37,935 bases of DNA, taken from contig FLMG01002404.1 in the NCBI GenBank assembly GCA_900088475.1, positions 1-37,935 of the forward strand. The letters are read 5' to 3'. Made by a program: the position numbers and the translations under genes. Origin of the DNA: Hyphochytrium catenoides. Its lineage: Eukaryota; Sar; Hyphochytriomycetes; Hyphochytriales; Hyphochytriaceae. The notes beneath the pieces are model-generated. The model was not told the origin of the DNA. It saw nothing but the letters and a program-made list of their open reading frames with translations, and searched no databases. This document shows positions 9,523-25,736 of the stretch, one piece after another (position 1 is the first letter of the stretch; each line of letters begins with the position of its first letter).

Positions 9523-12220
9523 TCAGGGAAGCAGCCTTAGAAGGGCAGGCTGAAACTCGGCCGACTTCGGGTTCTGGTATATTATAGGTTGAGCTTCCGC
9601 CAGGGATCTGTCCTTAGTCTTTGAATACGGGCTTTCTGTAGCTAGGATATCTGAGACTCGACATAGACCGATGGCCACGAGCTGCCGCTCACTTCGTGAC
9701 TTCCTCCCTGAAGTCACGTATCCTATGACGTTTGGTGGCTGCTGTTCCTGGTTTCATTCATACAAAATCTTGTCAGAAAGGAGTGCATAATGAGAGATTG
9801 GACAAGCCTGCTCTCACCTTAGTCGCCGTGTTCTCGCCTTTTTGTCCTGCATCCTCATCCTTCCCTGGCCAATAGAGCTAGATGAGGGTCGTGAGTTTGC
9901 TATGTCCATGCCCGACCCTCAATGGAGCAGTGTGTCTAATGGCTTACCACTGCACCACCTCCGGGGGCAACACCTCCTTGGCTCAGAAGACCTACTGTCA
10001 CCCAGGCCCCTTCTACCCGCTTCGCCCCTATCGATGACAGACAATGGTGGTTAAAAACTGCTCAAGTGGCGAGTCAAGGGCCCTCAACGATGCCTCACCC
10101 CCAGCTTGATATGCATCCTCCATCTCTTTCCATCGATGGAATCCTCGAACCACAAAGTGCCCTTCTGCTAGGCAAAAGATGTCGTTAAGTTGTATGTGAG
10201 TCTCCTTCTGATTGCTGTTCGTCGGCCGCTGATTGTGATTGTCCGCCCGGGAGAAGTCTGGAAAATCTGTTGGAAAGCTATGTCCATGGGTATCAGCCAC
10301 TTGCAGTCATCTAAGATACGGCACAAGGTTATACTCTAGGACCACAGACCTTAAGAGACCCAAAGAAGCACGCAAGATGTTCCGCTCCTGCAAGCCAATC
10401 TGTTCAAGGAGAGAGCAGCCCCGTCAGTATCAAGTGTTAGAGCCGGATATAAGGTCATGCTGCGGCCCATCTAAAGCTATGGCTTACCGCTCTAGCTCCC
10501 ACGAGTGAGAGCTTGACCCACACAGCTCCGGCGTCCTCAACGCCGCAAATTAGGTCATAGCCGCCCTCCATAGCTACCAGTCGGAGACTTAGTTCACTCT
10601 TGCACGCATGCTGGTGGCCTTTCTTAGGCCCTTCTTTCGCTATCCTAGCTACATCATTAGCCACTGCGGCTGGCTGCGCGTCTAAGAGAAGGCTCGTCTC
10701 TAGTCGCTGAATTGTGGCCGAAGTAGTGTCGATAAAGCTCTTCCATAACTGGTGCGTTCTTTCTGTATAGTCATCCAAAGCAATCTCCGTCTTCAGGATA
10801 GGGCAGAAAATAGTCTCAACAGAGTTCTCCTCTTGTTTCTCTGTGGACGCTCCTAGAATGAAAGTACTTTTGCTACATTGAGCGTCTTCCACTTGCCACG
10901 CGATGTCCTGGATGCTGTGCTCTGTCAACACTTCCACGGGTAGACCGGGTAGTGCAGCTGATAGAATATCAGCTGCCTGACTGCCTCGCAGCTCAAATCG
11001 ACACCAGGTGGCTCTTCGATCCCGTACGCCTAGCCTAGGAGTGCCGTTTTGAGGACCTAGGTAAGCGGTCAAAACCGTAGTATTGCGGGCTCGTCTCTTA
11101 CCGAACTGAGCTTTCCTTCTGTGCGACAGAAAGCTGTTGGAGAAAGTCCGGCAGAGCTGCTGCGTGGACCCAGACGAGAACACTTCGGACGCTGGACTCT
11201 GCCGATGCGGAAAGCCAGTAAAAGCTCACTGGGCAGATGGCATGGCGTGGAAACTTGCCACTTCCGTAGAGCATCGCTAGGCCCTAGCCAGCACTCAGGG
11301 TTAGCTGGTATGACACTGTCAAGGAGAGGGCATGCGACTACCTGCGTCTTGCCTTCTAGATGCCTAGGATCTTGAAACGGGGAGCCGAAGGGATCCTAGC
11401 GACCCATACAACCATGAATAACAGAACAACAGACAGGAAGAAAGCAACAGACAGAGGGACGGAGAGAGCTGGGAGGAAGGGCAAGGAAAGAGGAAGATTG
11501 CCGGATAGGGGAGGATGACGAGAGAGAGACACACAGTTGAGTGTGCAGAGAGGAAGCCACACACCGTCATACACTGGATCACGGCGAGAATGTCTTCAGG
11601 TTCTCCTTCTAGCTCGATCGGGATCTCATAGGAGACGTCACAAAGCGTAGCCCTCTTTCTATGATACTAACAGGAGGTTGAGGTCAGCCTTTGTCCTTCT
11701 CTCTTTGACTCTATTATCTCCTCTCTTATCTCTCCCTGCTTCTCTTTTTCTCCTGACGTTTGGGGAGCCTCAGAGGCAGAACACACCTCTAAAATATTGT
11801 CAGCACTCCAGCTGTTGGACTGCAGAGCTAGCCTGTAACCCCATCGATCAACCATCTTCATTCTCTTTGCATGCCATCGGTGAGTTGCCAGGCGGATGGT
11901 GCGGGCGCTGTCCTCCTTCTTGGCTCCCGATGCATTGTCGACAAGCTAATAGTCTCACTGTCAGAGCTAGAACGAGCTTTGATGTACGCAACGGACTAGG
12001 CAGGTTTTACCTTTTTGGCACGTGCTTTGTCTTTCTTGTGCTTCTTATGGACCCTTCTCCATCGCAGGTGTGCATTAGTGCGCCTTCTGATATGAGCTCT
12101 ATCCGCCTTGCCCGTCCCTGGGACATTACTTGGCTGGTTCACCTTTGCCGCTTGATGAAGTAGACGGAGCTCTGGTAGGCGGACCTCTGCAAAGTGCTCC
12201 AGTGCTAGCGTACGATTCAT
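9523..12220 (-). CDS. POP1: POP1, protein subunit of RNase P and RNase MRP
   Basis: Exons: 12220-12011, 11945-11787, 11666-11565, 11363-11342, 11276-11102, 11034-10488, 10399-10360, 10299-10099, 10027-9948, 9877-9818, 9747-9523. All phases agree; 606 aa. Family motifs occur in the expected order: the Arg-rich RRRTNAHLRWRRVHKKHKKD, then THRWHAKRMKMVDRWGYRLA, ELEGEPEDILAVIQ, ICPVSFYW, the POPLD-like YDLICGVEDAGAVWVKLSLV followed by GARA, HSFPTDFPD, and the C-terminal NVIGYVTSGRKS and YQNPKSAEFQPALLRLL. POP1 binds the catalytic RNA and is needed for 5' tRNA processing and rRNA maturation in the nucleus. The protein is shorter than yeast or human POP1. Exon 4 is only 22 nt. The longest ORF here, 11183-10455, is mostly exon 6. 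The acceptor of exon 6 is the least certain junction. Confidence 0.9.
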
Positions 12221-12401
12221 ATTTGGGAGGACGCCTTACAGACTCTGTGGCAGCTAAACCCTGGCACTAGCCACTCATCTACATTGGGCTTGGCCTCGCT
12301 GTCAACCACAGAGCTCTCTTCTCTGTCGCCTGAGTGAGTGTTCTAGAGAGAGTTCTGCAGGCTGAAGCTCTGCCATCGGCAGTTCGCATCTCTTCTTCCC
12401 T

Positions 12402-12910
12402 TCAGTGATCTGTTCCCCTGCTGCCAACGCCATCAGCAGCTTCTTCTGATTCTACTCTCCTAACATCAGAACCGTGTACTACGCGCACAGACAGCGCTAA
12501 CAACAGGTACGGCACGAAAGTGGCGATAGAGATCAAGATACAAAATCTCTTCTGAGGTGATGAGATCTCTGCAAAGCTTTTTTCAAGCTGCAGATTATTG
12601 CTGCTGGCGTGGTGACTCTTGCTTGTTGCCCCGCCGCCCCTGGAACGTGAAGCAGCTCTGGCGTCGCAAGAAGGTGACTTCCATTTCACATTGGTCATTG
12701 ATAGAGAAGGAGCGTGGTCCCCCGGTGTGGCCTGTCTCGATGGGGAGGTGTTGGGCCCGTTCCGGGGCCGAGAAACTCACCTGTCGCTTTGTCGTACTTT
12801 TCAGCGGCAGCTGATGAATTGCACGGGTTATTGCGGGTGGAGCTGACCTGTCTCGCAGCTATGCATGGTGGAGAAAGAGGTATGTCTTGGTGCAGTCCAG
12901 CGTCTGTCAT
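12402..12910 (-). CDS. Small protein with one C-terminal membrane segment
   Basis: Two exons, 12910-12781 and 12568-12402, join in phase via a strong GTGAGT donor; 98 aa. A polar N-terminal half (MTDAGLHQDIPLSPP) is followed by one hydrophobic segment, CILISIATFVPYLLLALSV, then an acidic tail. It may be a small single-pass or tail-anchored protein. An alternative is a single-exon frame from the ATG at 12698 with the same membrane segment. I do not recognise the family. It lies between the GH5 gene and POP1, all on the minus strand. Confidence 0.5.
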
Positions 12911-13185
12911 CTCTAGAAAAGAGCTGTCCGTGATTCGGCTTTGGCCCCGGCTTTGATGGATGGAGTAACCCTACACTGCTGGAGGAGGGGCAGGGCTCGA
13001 ATCCTATGAGGAGTCAACAGATGAAGGTGCCATGGTCTTTATAAAAAAGAACGCTAAATAAGTGTTTATTTGATGATGAATGGTGGGAACGGCTATTGAG
13101 GACACGGCAGACGGAGGCGCTGGCCTTTACATCTAACGACTAATAGCTCCGAAAGGTCAAGCCATAAAGGGAGGCTCTTAGGCAG

Positions 13186-15603
13186 TTACTTGACCTGCCT
13201 GTAGGCAAACGGGGAGCTGCACTTGCGATCAGGGGCATCCACACAGGGCCTGCTGCAAGCGTTGCGGACCTCATCACTGTTGAGGTCCTTAGGGATGACG
13301 CCAGTTCGGACGCCAGAGAGATAGTTCCAGCGAATGTCATCATTCTCTGCCTTGAAGTTCCAGAAGAACCAGCCGTCGCCTTGAGCATAGGCGTAGAGCA
13401 TCCGAGCGTATAGCTGCCGGATGAACTGCTTTGGGGCATCAGCAGTGATGGGGCACTTGCAGTCCACGCTTGGTCCCATGCCCCAGGTGTGAAGGTCTTC
13501 AGCAGAGTTCTTTTTTGGAAACATGGGCGTGCATTGGTCGCACGTTCTGCTGCCGCAGGCGTCGAGCTCTCCAGCTCCATTCCTCAGGTCTGCCGCGAAA
13601 GAGCAAGGCAACGCTCAGAATGCCACATACTCATTAGGGCTGGAGAGTGTAGAGACTGAGCTAAATCTTACCAACACGGCCCTGGTTCCAGCCATTGAGC
13701 CACAAGGTGCAGGTGTCCGTTGCAGAGGACCTAAAGTGGAGGTGCTTAGCTTTAGAGTCCAAGAAGTATCGACCACTCCTGGATATGGAGAAGAAAATAG
13801 AGAGATGTTGACTTACCACTCGCCCACAATGACTCTCAGCCCAGCGTCTCGTACTCTCTTGATTTGTTCAGCGACATCACAGATCTATGCAGGACAACCA
13901 AGTAAGAGCCGACGTCTTTAGACTAACAAGCTTGAGCCCAGACGCCCTGCATTCCTCTTACGTACCTTAGAGAGCACCTCTTGAGCGGGCCGGGAAGGCA
14001 CCCAAGCTTCATAGATGTGAACGTCAAGAGTTGTCTCATTGCGTGGAGTTGGCAGACCACTTGGTCCAACCCAGGCATCCATGCCCTTGAAGGAGTCACT
14101 ATACCCTCTCTGCCAATGCGGGGCGATTTTCTTGATGGCATCGTCAACCTTCTTATACCACTGCTTCAGCACATCCTGGTTGGAAGTCTGCCAGGGCTCA
14201 TTGATAACATCGAGCACGCCGACCACCACCTTGTTGCCTATCAAATGTTCAACAGGTGGAAGTTGAAGGGGAGCAGGTCAGGGATAAGGCAGGCTACTTG
14301 AGTCAGAGCCGCTTTTCTATATACACCTGCATAGCGTTCGGCCATAAGTTCCAAAGCGTGCGTGGTAAAGTCAAGATTCTTCCAGCTAGGCTGCTGGTTC
14401 CTAGAGTACACAGGGACAAAGTTGCCTGGTGGACTGCTCTCTGTCTCGCCGACGATGCTTCCTTCGGAGAGGTCTTCGTACATCCATGCAGGATCCAACA
14501 GCTTGGTGTACTCACCGCGTCCTGGTAGAGGTGAGACGCGGACGTCAATCTTAAAAGATTCGGAAGGGCAATATAGAGCTAGACTCCTTGGTCTCACCAG
14601 TCCAGTAGATGCGTCTGGCTTTGCCACCATTGTCAAACCCGTTCTGCCCTCCCTTAGTAGCATGAAGATCAAGGAAGACTGACAGACCGTGCTTGCCGCA
14701 CCAGCCAATAATGCGGTCCACATAGCGGAGACTGTCCTTATAACAGCCGTTGTAAGGCTGGTAGTCTACGAACTGCCAGTCTCCCACTGGCAGCCGAATA
14801 GCGTTGATGCCATAGCTGGCCAGCTCTACAATATCTTCCTCGGTCACAAAGGTCTCCCAGTGCTGCTTGAGCTGACGGTTGGCTTCCTCAGCGCCAAGGA
14901 CCTGTTAACATACAAGGGAAGGTAATTATGAAAGAGGCATCAGGGTTAGACGAACGCAAGTTGGTTGAGAAACAACCAAGAACCAAGTGCTACCAGCCTT
15001 ACCTCACAGAATCTATAGTTATCGATGGCCGTCTTCTCCACAGGCTTCTCCTGGAACTGATAGAAGAGAGAAGGAGTGATCCACGGCTCGATAACGAAGA
15101 TGCCGCCAAGGTTGACACCTGACAGTACGGGATGTCAGCTGACAGGACCGAATTTCCGCTGCAACTGATCTTTGACAGGCGTGTCGGCGGCACTTACCTC
15201 GGTATTGCCATCTTTCGCCAATGTCTGGGGAAGGAGCAGGCGTGCCATCAATCCTGCAGAGGCCAGATCGTACTCCTCCAGCAGGAATCTGACGTGGGTT
15301 TCCGGTCTTCAGCCAGCAGGTCCCACCGTTGAAGTTGCTCCAGGAGAAGCAGGAGCACTGAGAGTTATCGAGACATTTCTGCACACAGCTCTCCGCGTTG
15401 GGCCCGGGCACGTTACCGATGTTGTTCTCGTAGAGATCTACGTTATCGAGTATCTTACAAGTGGCGCCGGAGCGTTCACCGGTTCCTCCAGTGGCGTGGG
15501 ACACACTATAGTCAGCCGAGGGACCTGTGGCACTGACGGTGATGGCGGAAGCAGCCAGCAGAAGCGCCACCTTTGCCGTCGATAAAGTAGCAGCGCACTT
15601 CAT
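13186..15603 (-). CDS. Secreted GH5 exo-1,3-beta-glucanase-like enzyme with an apple/PAN-like module
   Basis: Exons: 15603-15198, 15118-15003, 14901-14598, 14521-14327, 14237-13966, 13884-13817, 13730-13672, 13589-13186; 607 aa. The start is chosen because MKCAATLSTAKVALLLAASA is a typical signal peptide; the frame is open further upstream. Residues about 45-120 carry six cysteines in an apple/PAN-like pattern (SCVQKCLDNSQCSCFSW). The GH5 barrel begins with GVNLGGIFVIEPWITPSLF and continues with the loop DLHATKGGQNGFDNGG. INEPW near residue 354 carries the acid/base Glu, and VGEW near residue 452 the nucleophile. GWFFWNFKAEN lies near the end. These are features of subfamily 9 exo-beta-1,3-glucanases. 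Likely role: breakdown or remodelling of laminarin-like or wall glucan outside the cell. About 45 residues after WTGRGEY have no counterpart that I recall in fungal enzymes. Confidence 0.88.
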
Positions 15604-15992
15604 CGTGTTGAGAGAAGTCCAAGCCCGTGATCCTGCTGCTGCAGGCTGACACTGTGACAATGAGCTGGAGAGCTTTGATTTACTCTGCTCGGCCTTGAAA
15701 GTTGAAGAATGAGCAGTTTGGAGCGGGAGTCGGAAGCCAAGTAGCTGTCCTTTCTCTGCTCCGCACTCATCTCCCTTCTTAGATATCACACTGTCACCGA
15801 CCCCCAACTTGCTTAATCATCGCTTCTGTCCCTATCGATAGCGAGGGAGGGAACCCTGGTCTGCTGACGAGGTCTACGAAGTCAAGGAAAGGCTGTGTCG
15901 AAGCCGAACTATAGCGTCTGAGATCAAGCTCGTGAGCCTCTCTTCTCCACTGACATCAGTAGAAGACCAAAGGAAAAGAATCAAGCGGCAGA
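15604..15992. other. Divergent intergenic region
   Basis: 389 bp between the GH5 gene (minus) and the 161-aa gene (plus). It presumably holds both promoters. A minus-strand frame continues upstream of the signal peptide to 15807 but does not look like protein. Confidence 0.5.
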
Positions 15993-16853
15993 ATGTCGAA
16001 GCTTGCTTTCTTCAAAGAGCCTTTTGAAGGAGCTCTCGTCAATGATAGTAGGGACATCAATATATTAGTGGTCGGAAGCATAGACCTGCTGTCGGAGACA
16101 CTTGAGTAAGGGGAGAGGGCGTCTGCTAGTGCCATGATGGGGATAAGAGGCGTCGCCTCACATGCTTGTTGGCTCTGGTTCATCACATCCTCTCATTTGC
16201 AGACCAGCTCCCAAGTATTCGCTGTATCTAAGCTAAATTAGTTCTAGAGCACGACTGTTGTCCAACTTGCTGGTGACAAAGAGACAGGAGGAAAAGCTCC
16301 CTCCACTACAGCTGATGCCTTTGAAGAAGTGTACCTACGATACGACAGGTTGCGTGTCAATACTTCCTCACCTTCTGGTCGTCCTTTCCTTTTATGGACT
16401 CAGTCAGAATAGCCTGTCCCACCGTCTTGAACTATGCTCCTGCCGCCGTCTTGAAGTCTCATCCTTCAGGGCGGACAACAGCGCAGCAGGTCACTTGCCA
16501 GCAGAATCCTAAGAACCCAGCAACTACCAAGAAACTTATGAGGTGTTGACCTTCGATTGATTGACACTAGCCAAGAGGGGCAAGGAGCAAGGAGAGAGAA
16601 GAACAGGCTCTATGACGATAACTTCCAGGCGGCAAAGAAGCAAGCCAGCGGTCATTATTGACAACCCGCCTCCGTCAGCTTCTCCATAGTCAAGACGAGC
16701 GATACTTTGGTCAGTGGTAAGGCATCACTCAGTCATCAAGCGAAAAGTCCCTGTCTGTCGATCTTTTCGAGCAGAGAAGCCGCGCTTGGTTTATTCTTCA
16801 ACCTCGGCGTCAAGTATCCAGGTCAACCAACACCATACCCATATCAACCATGA
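15993..16853 (+). CDS. 161-aa protein of unknown function
   Basis: Six exons in phase: 15993-16105, 16250-16348, 16408-16542, 16571-16650, 16690-16716, 16822-16853. The first exon gives MSKLAFFKEPFEGALVNDSR and DINILVVGSIDLLSE. Later parts are FEEVYLRYDRIACPTVLNYA, a basic helix (ARREKNRLYDDNFQAAKKQA) and the tail PTPYPYQP. An extra 12-nt exon at 16203-16214 would also stay in phase, but it leaves a 35-bp intron, shorter than any other here, so I left it out. No family recognised. The stop lies 28 bp from the end of the best 3' frame of the next minus-strand gene. Confidence 0.55.
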
Positions 16854-16880
16854 ATTAACAACTCAGTCCTTGAGCTATTG

Positions 16881-19056
16881 TCAAGATACCCATATTGTGC
16901 CGCGTAGAGACCTGGGTCTAGAGCCGCGATTCACAGTCTTAGTCTCTGTCCTAGATTTATAAAGGATTTCTGCAGCTTTGGCTTTTGAAGAAGGGAGAGA
17001 AGTAGACCTGAGACCGGCGATTGATACTTTCTCTATTAGAACGGGGTAAGACAGGTCATTAATGACTAGTCTTGTTGCTCTTGCGCTCCGCTGATCCGCT
17101 GGGCATGAACTGCTCTCTAAAGGAGAGCGCATGAAAGTCAGATAGTAGGCGGAAGTGCTTGGGAATAAGTTGGCGGACGAGCCGATCAAACCACTCCACC
17201 AGTGCAGGTCAATGATAGAGACAGTTCTATCACTAGCAGAGGCAAAGTGTTATTGTTGCAGCTGCTGTGCGGAGCAAGCTGATGGCAGGATGTGCAGTGA
17301 CGGGCCGGCAATCATTTGGACGGTCTATCAAGGCATTCTTAGCCTGCTTTGGATATCAATTGCAGACTTCCGATATCATTGTCCTACTTCTCTTCCTGCA
17401 AAATTCTAGGAATCATCAGCTCCTCCATGTCTACCTCTACTCTGAAGATAGAAGGCGAAGGTAACTCTCTATTTGACATACAGGCTCGATGCTTTGTCTG
17501 TTGAGGTTGTAAGAGAAAAAGTGCGGCGGTGGCTGGTGAAGTGATGTCTCTCTTTGACAGCATTAATGAAGTGTAAAAACGAGGGAGAATAGACTTATCG
17601 CCACTTCTAAAGGACGTCAGTTGTCCGACATCGAAGACAGAAGCCAGTTGAAACCAGTAGATATCCTGCAATGGCTATAGCCCCGCCGTCCATAGAAGCG
17701 GATTCGTAGGCGAAGCGCTTTATCTCTTGTACCATAGGACAGGCTTGGGTCGCCTCCTCGACATGCAACAGATGAAGCCAGCGAAACCTTGCCTTGGATT
17801 ATCCTGGAACGTTCAAGGTGTAAAGCCACCACCCTTCCTTTTGCTTGCCACATTTCCACATCTATCTTCGCAGTGTGAGTATCGCTCTCTGTTGACCAAG
17901 CCTCAACATCACTATCTTCCAGCTTGTACTCGTATGTGCTGGGCCGCTTGGGAGATAGAGCACTTGCTTGTAGGATGCAGTCACAGTTGAATCAAGTGAA
18001 AGGATCTCGCACATTCAAAGGCGGGAAATATGAGGAACTACAAGAAGAGGGTCCTCCCCCGCCGTCCCTTCTATCCTTTACTTCTTGAGACAACAAGAAC
18101 TCCAATCGTTGCGTGCGGATAAGCTCTGCATCCAAACTTCATCTTACCCTTTATAAAATATCAGAAAACTGTCTTCAGTGCTGGATTGCTATGAGCTGAT
18201 GGCGGCATGAAGCTTTCTGACAGAAATTTACCATTACTTGGGAACAGTTGTAGGCGAAGGTCAAAGTAATGAAGAATTAGTGCTATTAGATACCGATGAG
18301 CGGCCATAGGGCTCTTCGAAGAACGTCTAATCTGCTTACTAAGGTCTGGCTGCAATGGAAGACGTGGCGCTACATGTGCCTAGATAGACATGTGGTGATT
18401 GCTGGTCCGTGTGGAGACCAGAGAGTCACGACCAAGCAATCCATGTACCAACCGCCCGAGGCTTGGAAAAGAGTTCGCTGTCAGTCTGCACCTACATTGC
18501 TTTAGGGAGATCAGATAACGTTTCCTCTTCAAAAGGATTAGAAGCGAGTCCCTTCCTTTCCAACCAAAAGTAGGAATGGCTTAGTTTGAGTACAGCACTT
18601 TTAGAGAAGTAGATGGCCGTGGAAGCCATTGAGCAGCTGTGTAGCGGCAGATGATCTCTCAGGCGCGGGTTCTCTCACGCAGCGCTGCCTCCTACTGCAG
18701 CAAAAATGGTGTGCACTTCCACACTTTCATCTTCTGCAAGTCGTTGGTACTGACAATGTCGCCGCTCATGCTGCGTGACATATGGGGTTGAAGGAACCCT
18801 CTGACATCTGAGGCCAGGAGCAATTGTTACCATGAAAGACCCAGCAGTCGCTGAGTGGGGCCTATAGAAAACCACAACCAGGGGATAAGAAGGGATTCTC
18901 TGGAGCTTTGTCTCTTTCTTTTGCACAATCTGTTGGCAAATCTTCAGATCTCCATCGACACGAGTGCTCCTTGTCACCAGGATCATCAGGATCCAAAGCA
19001 GGGGTGTGACATGTAGAGGAGAGACCTTGAGGAGAAAGCCCATCAGAGGCCAACAT
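16881..19056 (-). CDS. Unknown multi-exon gene, 5' half resolved only
   Basis: Well-supported exons, all in phase: 19056-18879, 18807-18696, 18636-18496, 18349-18294, 18125-18042, 17966-17833. They give an acidic, cysteine-containing N-terminus, then MSRSMSGDIVSTNDLQKMKV, ERKGLASNPFEEETLSDLPK, the helix TLVSRLDVLRRALWPL, LIRTQRLEFLLSQEVKDRRD, a Gly/Ser linker and YEYKLEDSDVEAWSTE. Downstream coding-like blocks are seen at 17756-17630, 17670-17570, about 17490-17470 and 17445-17385. Two rival terminal frames end at 17059 (tail FMPSGSAERKSNKTSH) or at 16881. I cannot choose the path from E7 onward. No recognised domain; no signal peptide. Confidence 0.5.
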
Positions 19057-20304
19057 AGACTTAATAAGGTCGGCCGTTGAGAAAGAGACAAAAAAGGAGG
19101 AAGAGGAAATGATGAGGGGAGAACGATAGAGACAGAGAGAAAAAGAGGGAACAGAGAGAGAGAGAAAGAGAAAACAAGCCATTGCTATTTTTCATAACGT
19201 ATATTTATACCGTCAACGGCTAGGATTGTGGCGGGAATCTTAGGTTCTGTGACCATCACTCGTTAGGGCGGGAACTGCGAGACAGAGTGAGGATGCAGAG
19301 AGAGGGAGAGATAGAGACTGTTACTAAAGAGGGTGAGAGAGAGAGAGTGCTACCATAAAGAGAGACAGAGAGAGGACGCTCTCCAAGTCCCAAGAGGAAT
19401 ATTCTGTGGCGGCGGGGAGAGATGACAATAGGAACTTTTCGGAAGGTTTAGGTTAGGCAAGGGCGCGGTTGAAGTGGTCCAACTCTCTGTATAGATGTAT
19501 AGGCTCGTCTAAATCCTGTTCTAGATAAAACCTTCCTCGTCCAAAATAGTACGCCGTTCATGAGTTATAGGTCTATCTGTAACTATATTACCACACCCTG
19601 TCTCTATGATCGTCTCGGAATACGATTAGATCAAGCTTCTACATTACCGATAGACTGATTGCCCAGGGAGGTATATTTACGGGTCAGGCGGACATCATGA
19701 TCCTCCAACCTTTGTCCGCCCGCCGCTGCCCTTCGCCGAAAAAGTGCACTCACTCATCAGCAGCAGGAAGGAAGAACTGAGAGTGCCGTCATCTGCGCGC
19801 CGTTTGTTCCTTTATTTAACTTCTCCGTTCCTCCTCTCATGCCAGAGGATCATCCAGACAGAACTGTTCTCAAAGTTTGGATCGTAGCATTGGGAGGAGC
19901 AGTGCGTGCGACAGTGAGAAGAAAGAGATGTTCCAGGTAGTGAGATAGAGAGAGGGATCATTAGGAAGGAGAAGACAGTTCAGGCGGCTGTGCTCATGAC
20001 CAATCAGACGGATCCGTGCACCCATCAAAAGGTTTTCTTCTCTAAGCTGCCTCATTTGTCGCACACACCTCCACTTCCCTGATGAGCTCTAGGAGGTGAG
20101 AGGTCCGTGGCATCTATATTCTGACTGGCTCCTCTCTTAAGTGGATCTGTCTCAGTCCTTAACTTCCTTGATGGACGGCAGGTGGACAACTGCTACCACG
20201 GATCTGGCCCTTTAGGTGATTGTTTGCTTAGCCCTGAGAAGGGCCGTTCACTTGGAAGGCAGCAAGTACCAACACCCTTTCTTTTCATCAAAAGGCTTAC
20301 CATC
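19057..20304. other. Divergent intergenic region with GA-rich tracts
   Basis: About 1.25 kb between the unknown minus-strand gene and the ABCC gene. It contains GA/TC-rich simple sequence at 19080-19180 and 19300-19375 and otherwise no supported exon. A minus-strand ATG frame at 19182 runs through the TC-rich tract and is probably 5' UTR. The frame that reaches the ABCC start is open from 20182 but has no ATG before 20305. Confidence 0.5.
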
Positions 20305-25237
<4,933 letters not shown>

Positions 25238-25736
25238 TGACTTTCTTTTACTCTCTTATACTCTGCAATGTTTATGTGGCATGTCTTCCTTCCAACGTGA
25301 GCCTAGATGGGTCTCTCGTTCCTCGTCCGGTTGCGTCTCTTTTCCAATTTCGTCAAACTAATACATGGAGCTGTAACAAGAAGAACTTTTTGCTCCTCTT
25401 CCTCATAATGGCTGGCGGTTTCTTCGACAAATGTTAGAATAGCACTCTGCCAGAATACCTCCGACCTAGGCACATAACAGTCAATGACGTGCATTTCTTA
25501 TCTCAGTGCCCGCCAACCCGTTAGGTCTCGTCAGTAAGACGATTGAGACAGAAGCAGTGCTTGTTCTAGTAACGTAGAGCCTTATGTTACATTTGAAGGT
25601 AGCCTAGAGTCCATGATGCACTAGCCCCTTTCCTCTGTACATATCCTCCTCTCACTCTCGCTCCCCTCTCTCATAATCTCTCTCTCCCGCCGTTCTCCTA
25701 CTGTGCATAGTTCTGTCAGTGGTTTTTGGTGTCTAT
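25238..25736. other. Convergent intergenic spacer
   Basis: About 500 bp between the stops of the ABCC gene (+) and the HDAC gene (-). It is pyrimidine-rich near 25630-25690. I see no coding or structural feature. Confidence 0.6.

Noticed and set aside
9930-9960. TGGTGCAGTGGTAAGCC (minus) resembles a tRNA A box
   Set aside because: It is the end of POP1 exon 9 with a GTAAGC donor, and no B box follows at a proper distance.
10455-11183. Single 242-codon ORF on the minus strand as its own gene
   Set aside because: It has no ATG start, and its reading is exon 6 of POP1 preceded by intron sequence and read past a GTAAGC donor.
12975-13000. GGCTCGAATCC resembles a tRNA B box
   Set aside because: No matching A box or cloverleaf could be drawn around it on either strand.
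15604-15807. N-terminal extension of the GH5 protein
   Set aside because: It would bury a clear signal peptide; the ATG at 15603 is the natural start.
18161-18355. Minus-strand frame with YLIALILHYFDLRLQLFPSN
   Set aside because: It also stays in phase with the next exon, but it is AT-rich and looks like intron. Splicing 18294 to 18125 gives a smoother protein and keeps the same phase. Not fully excluded.
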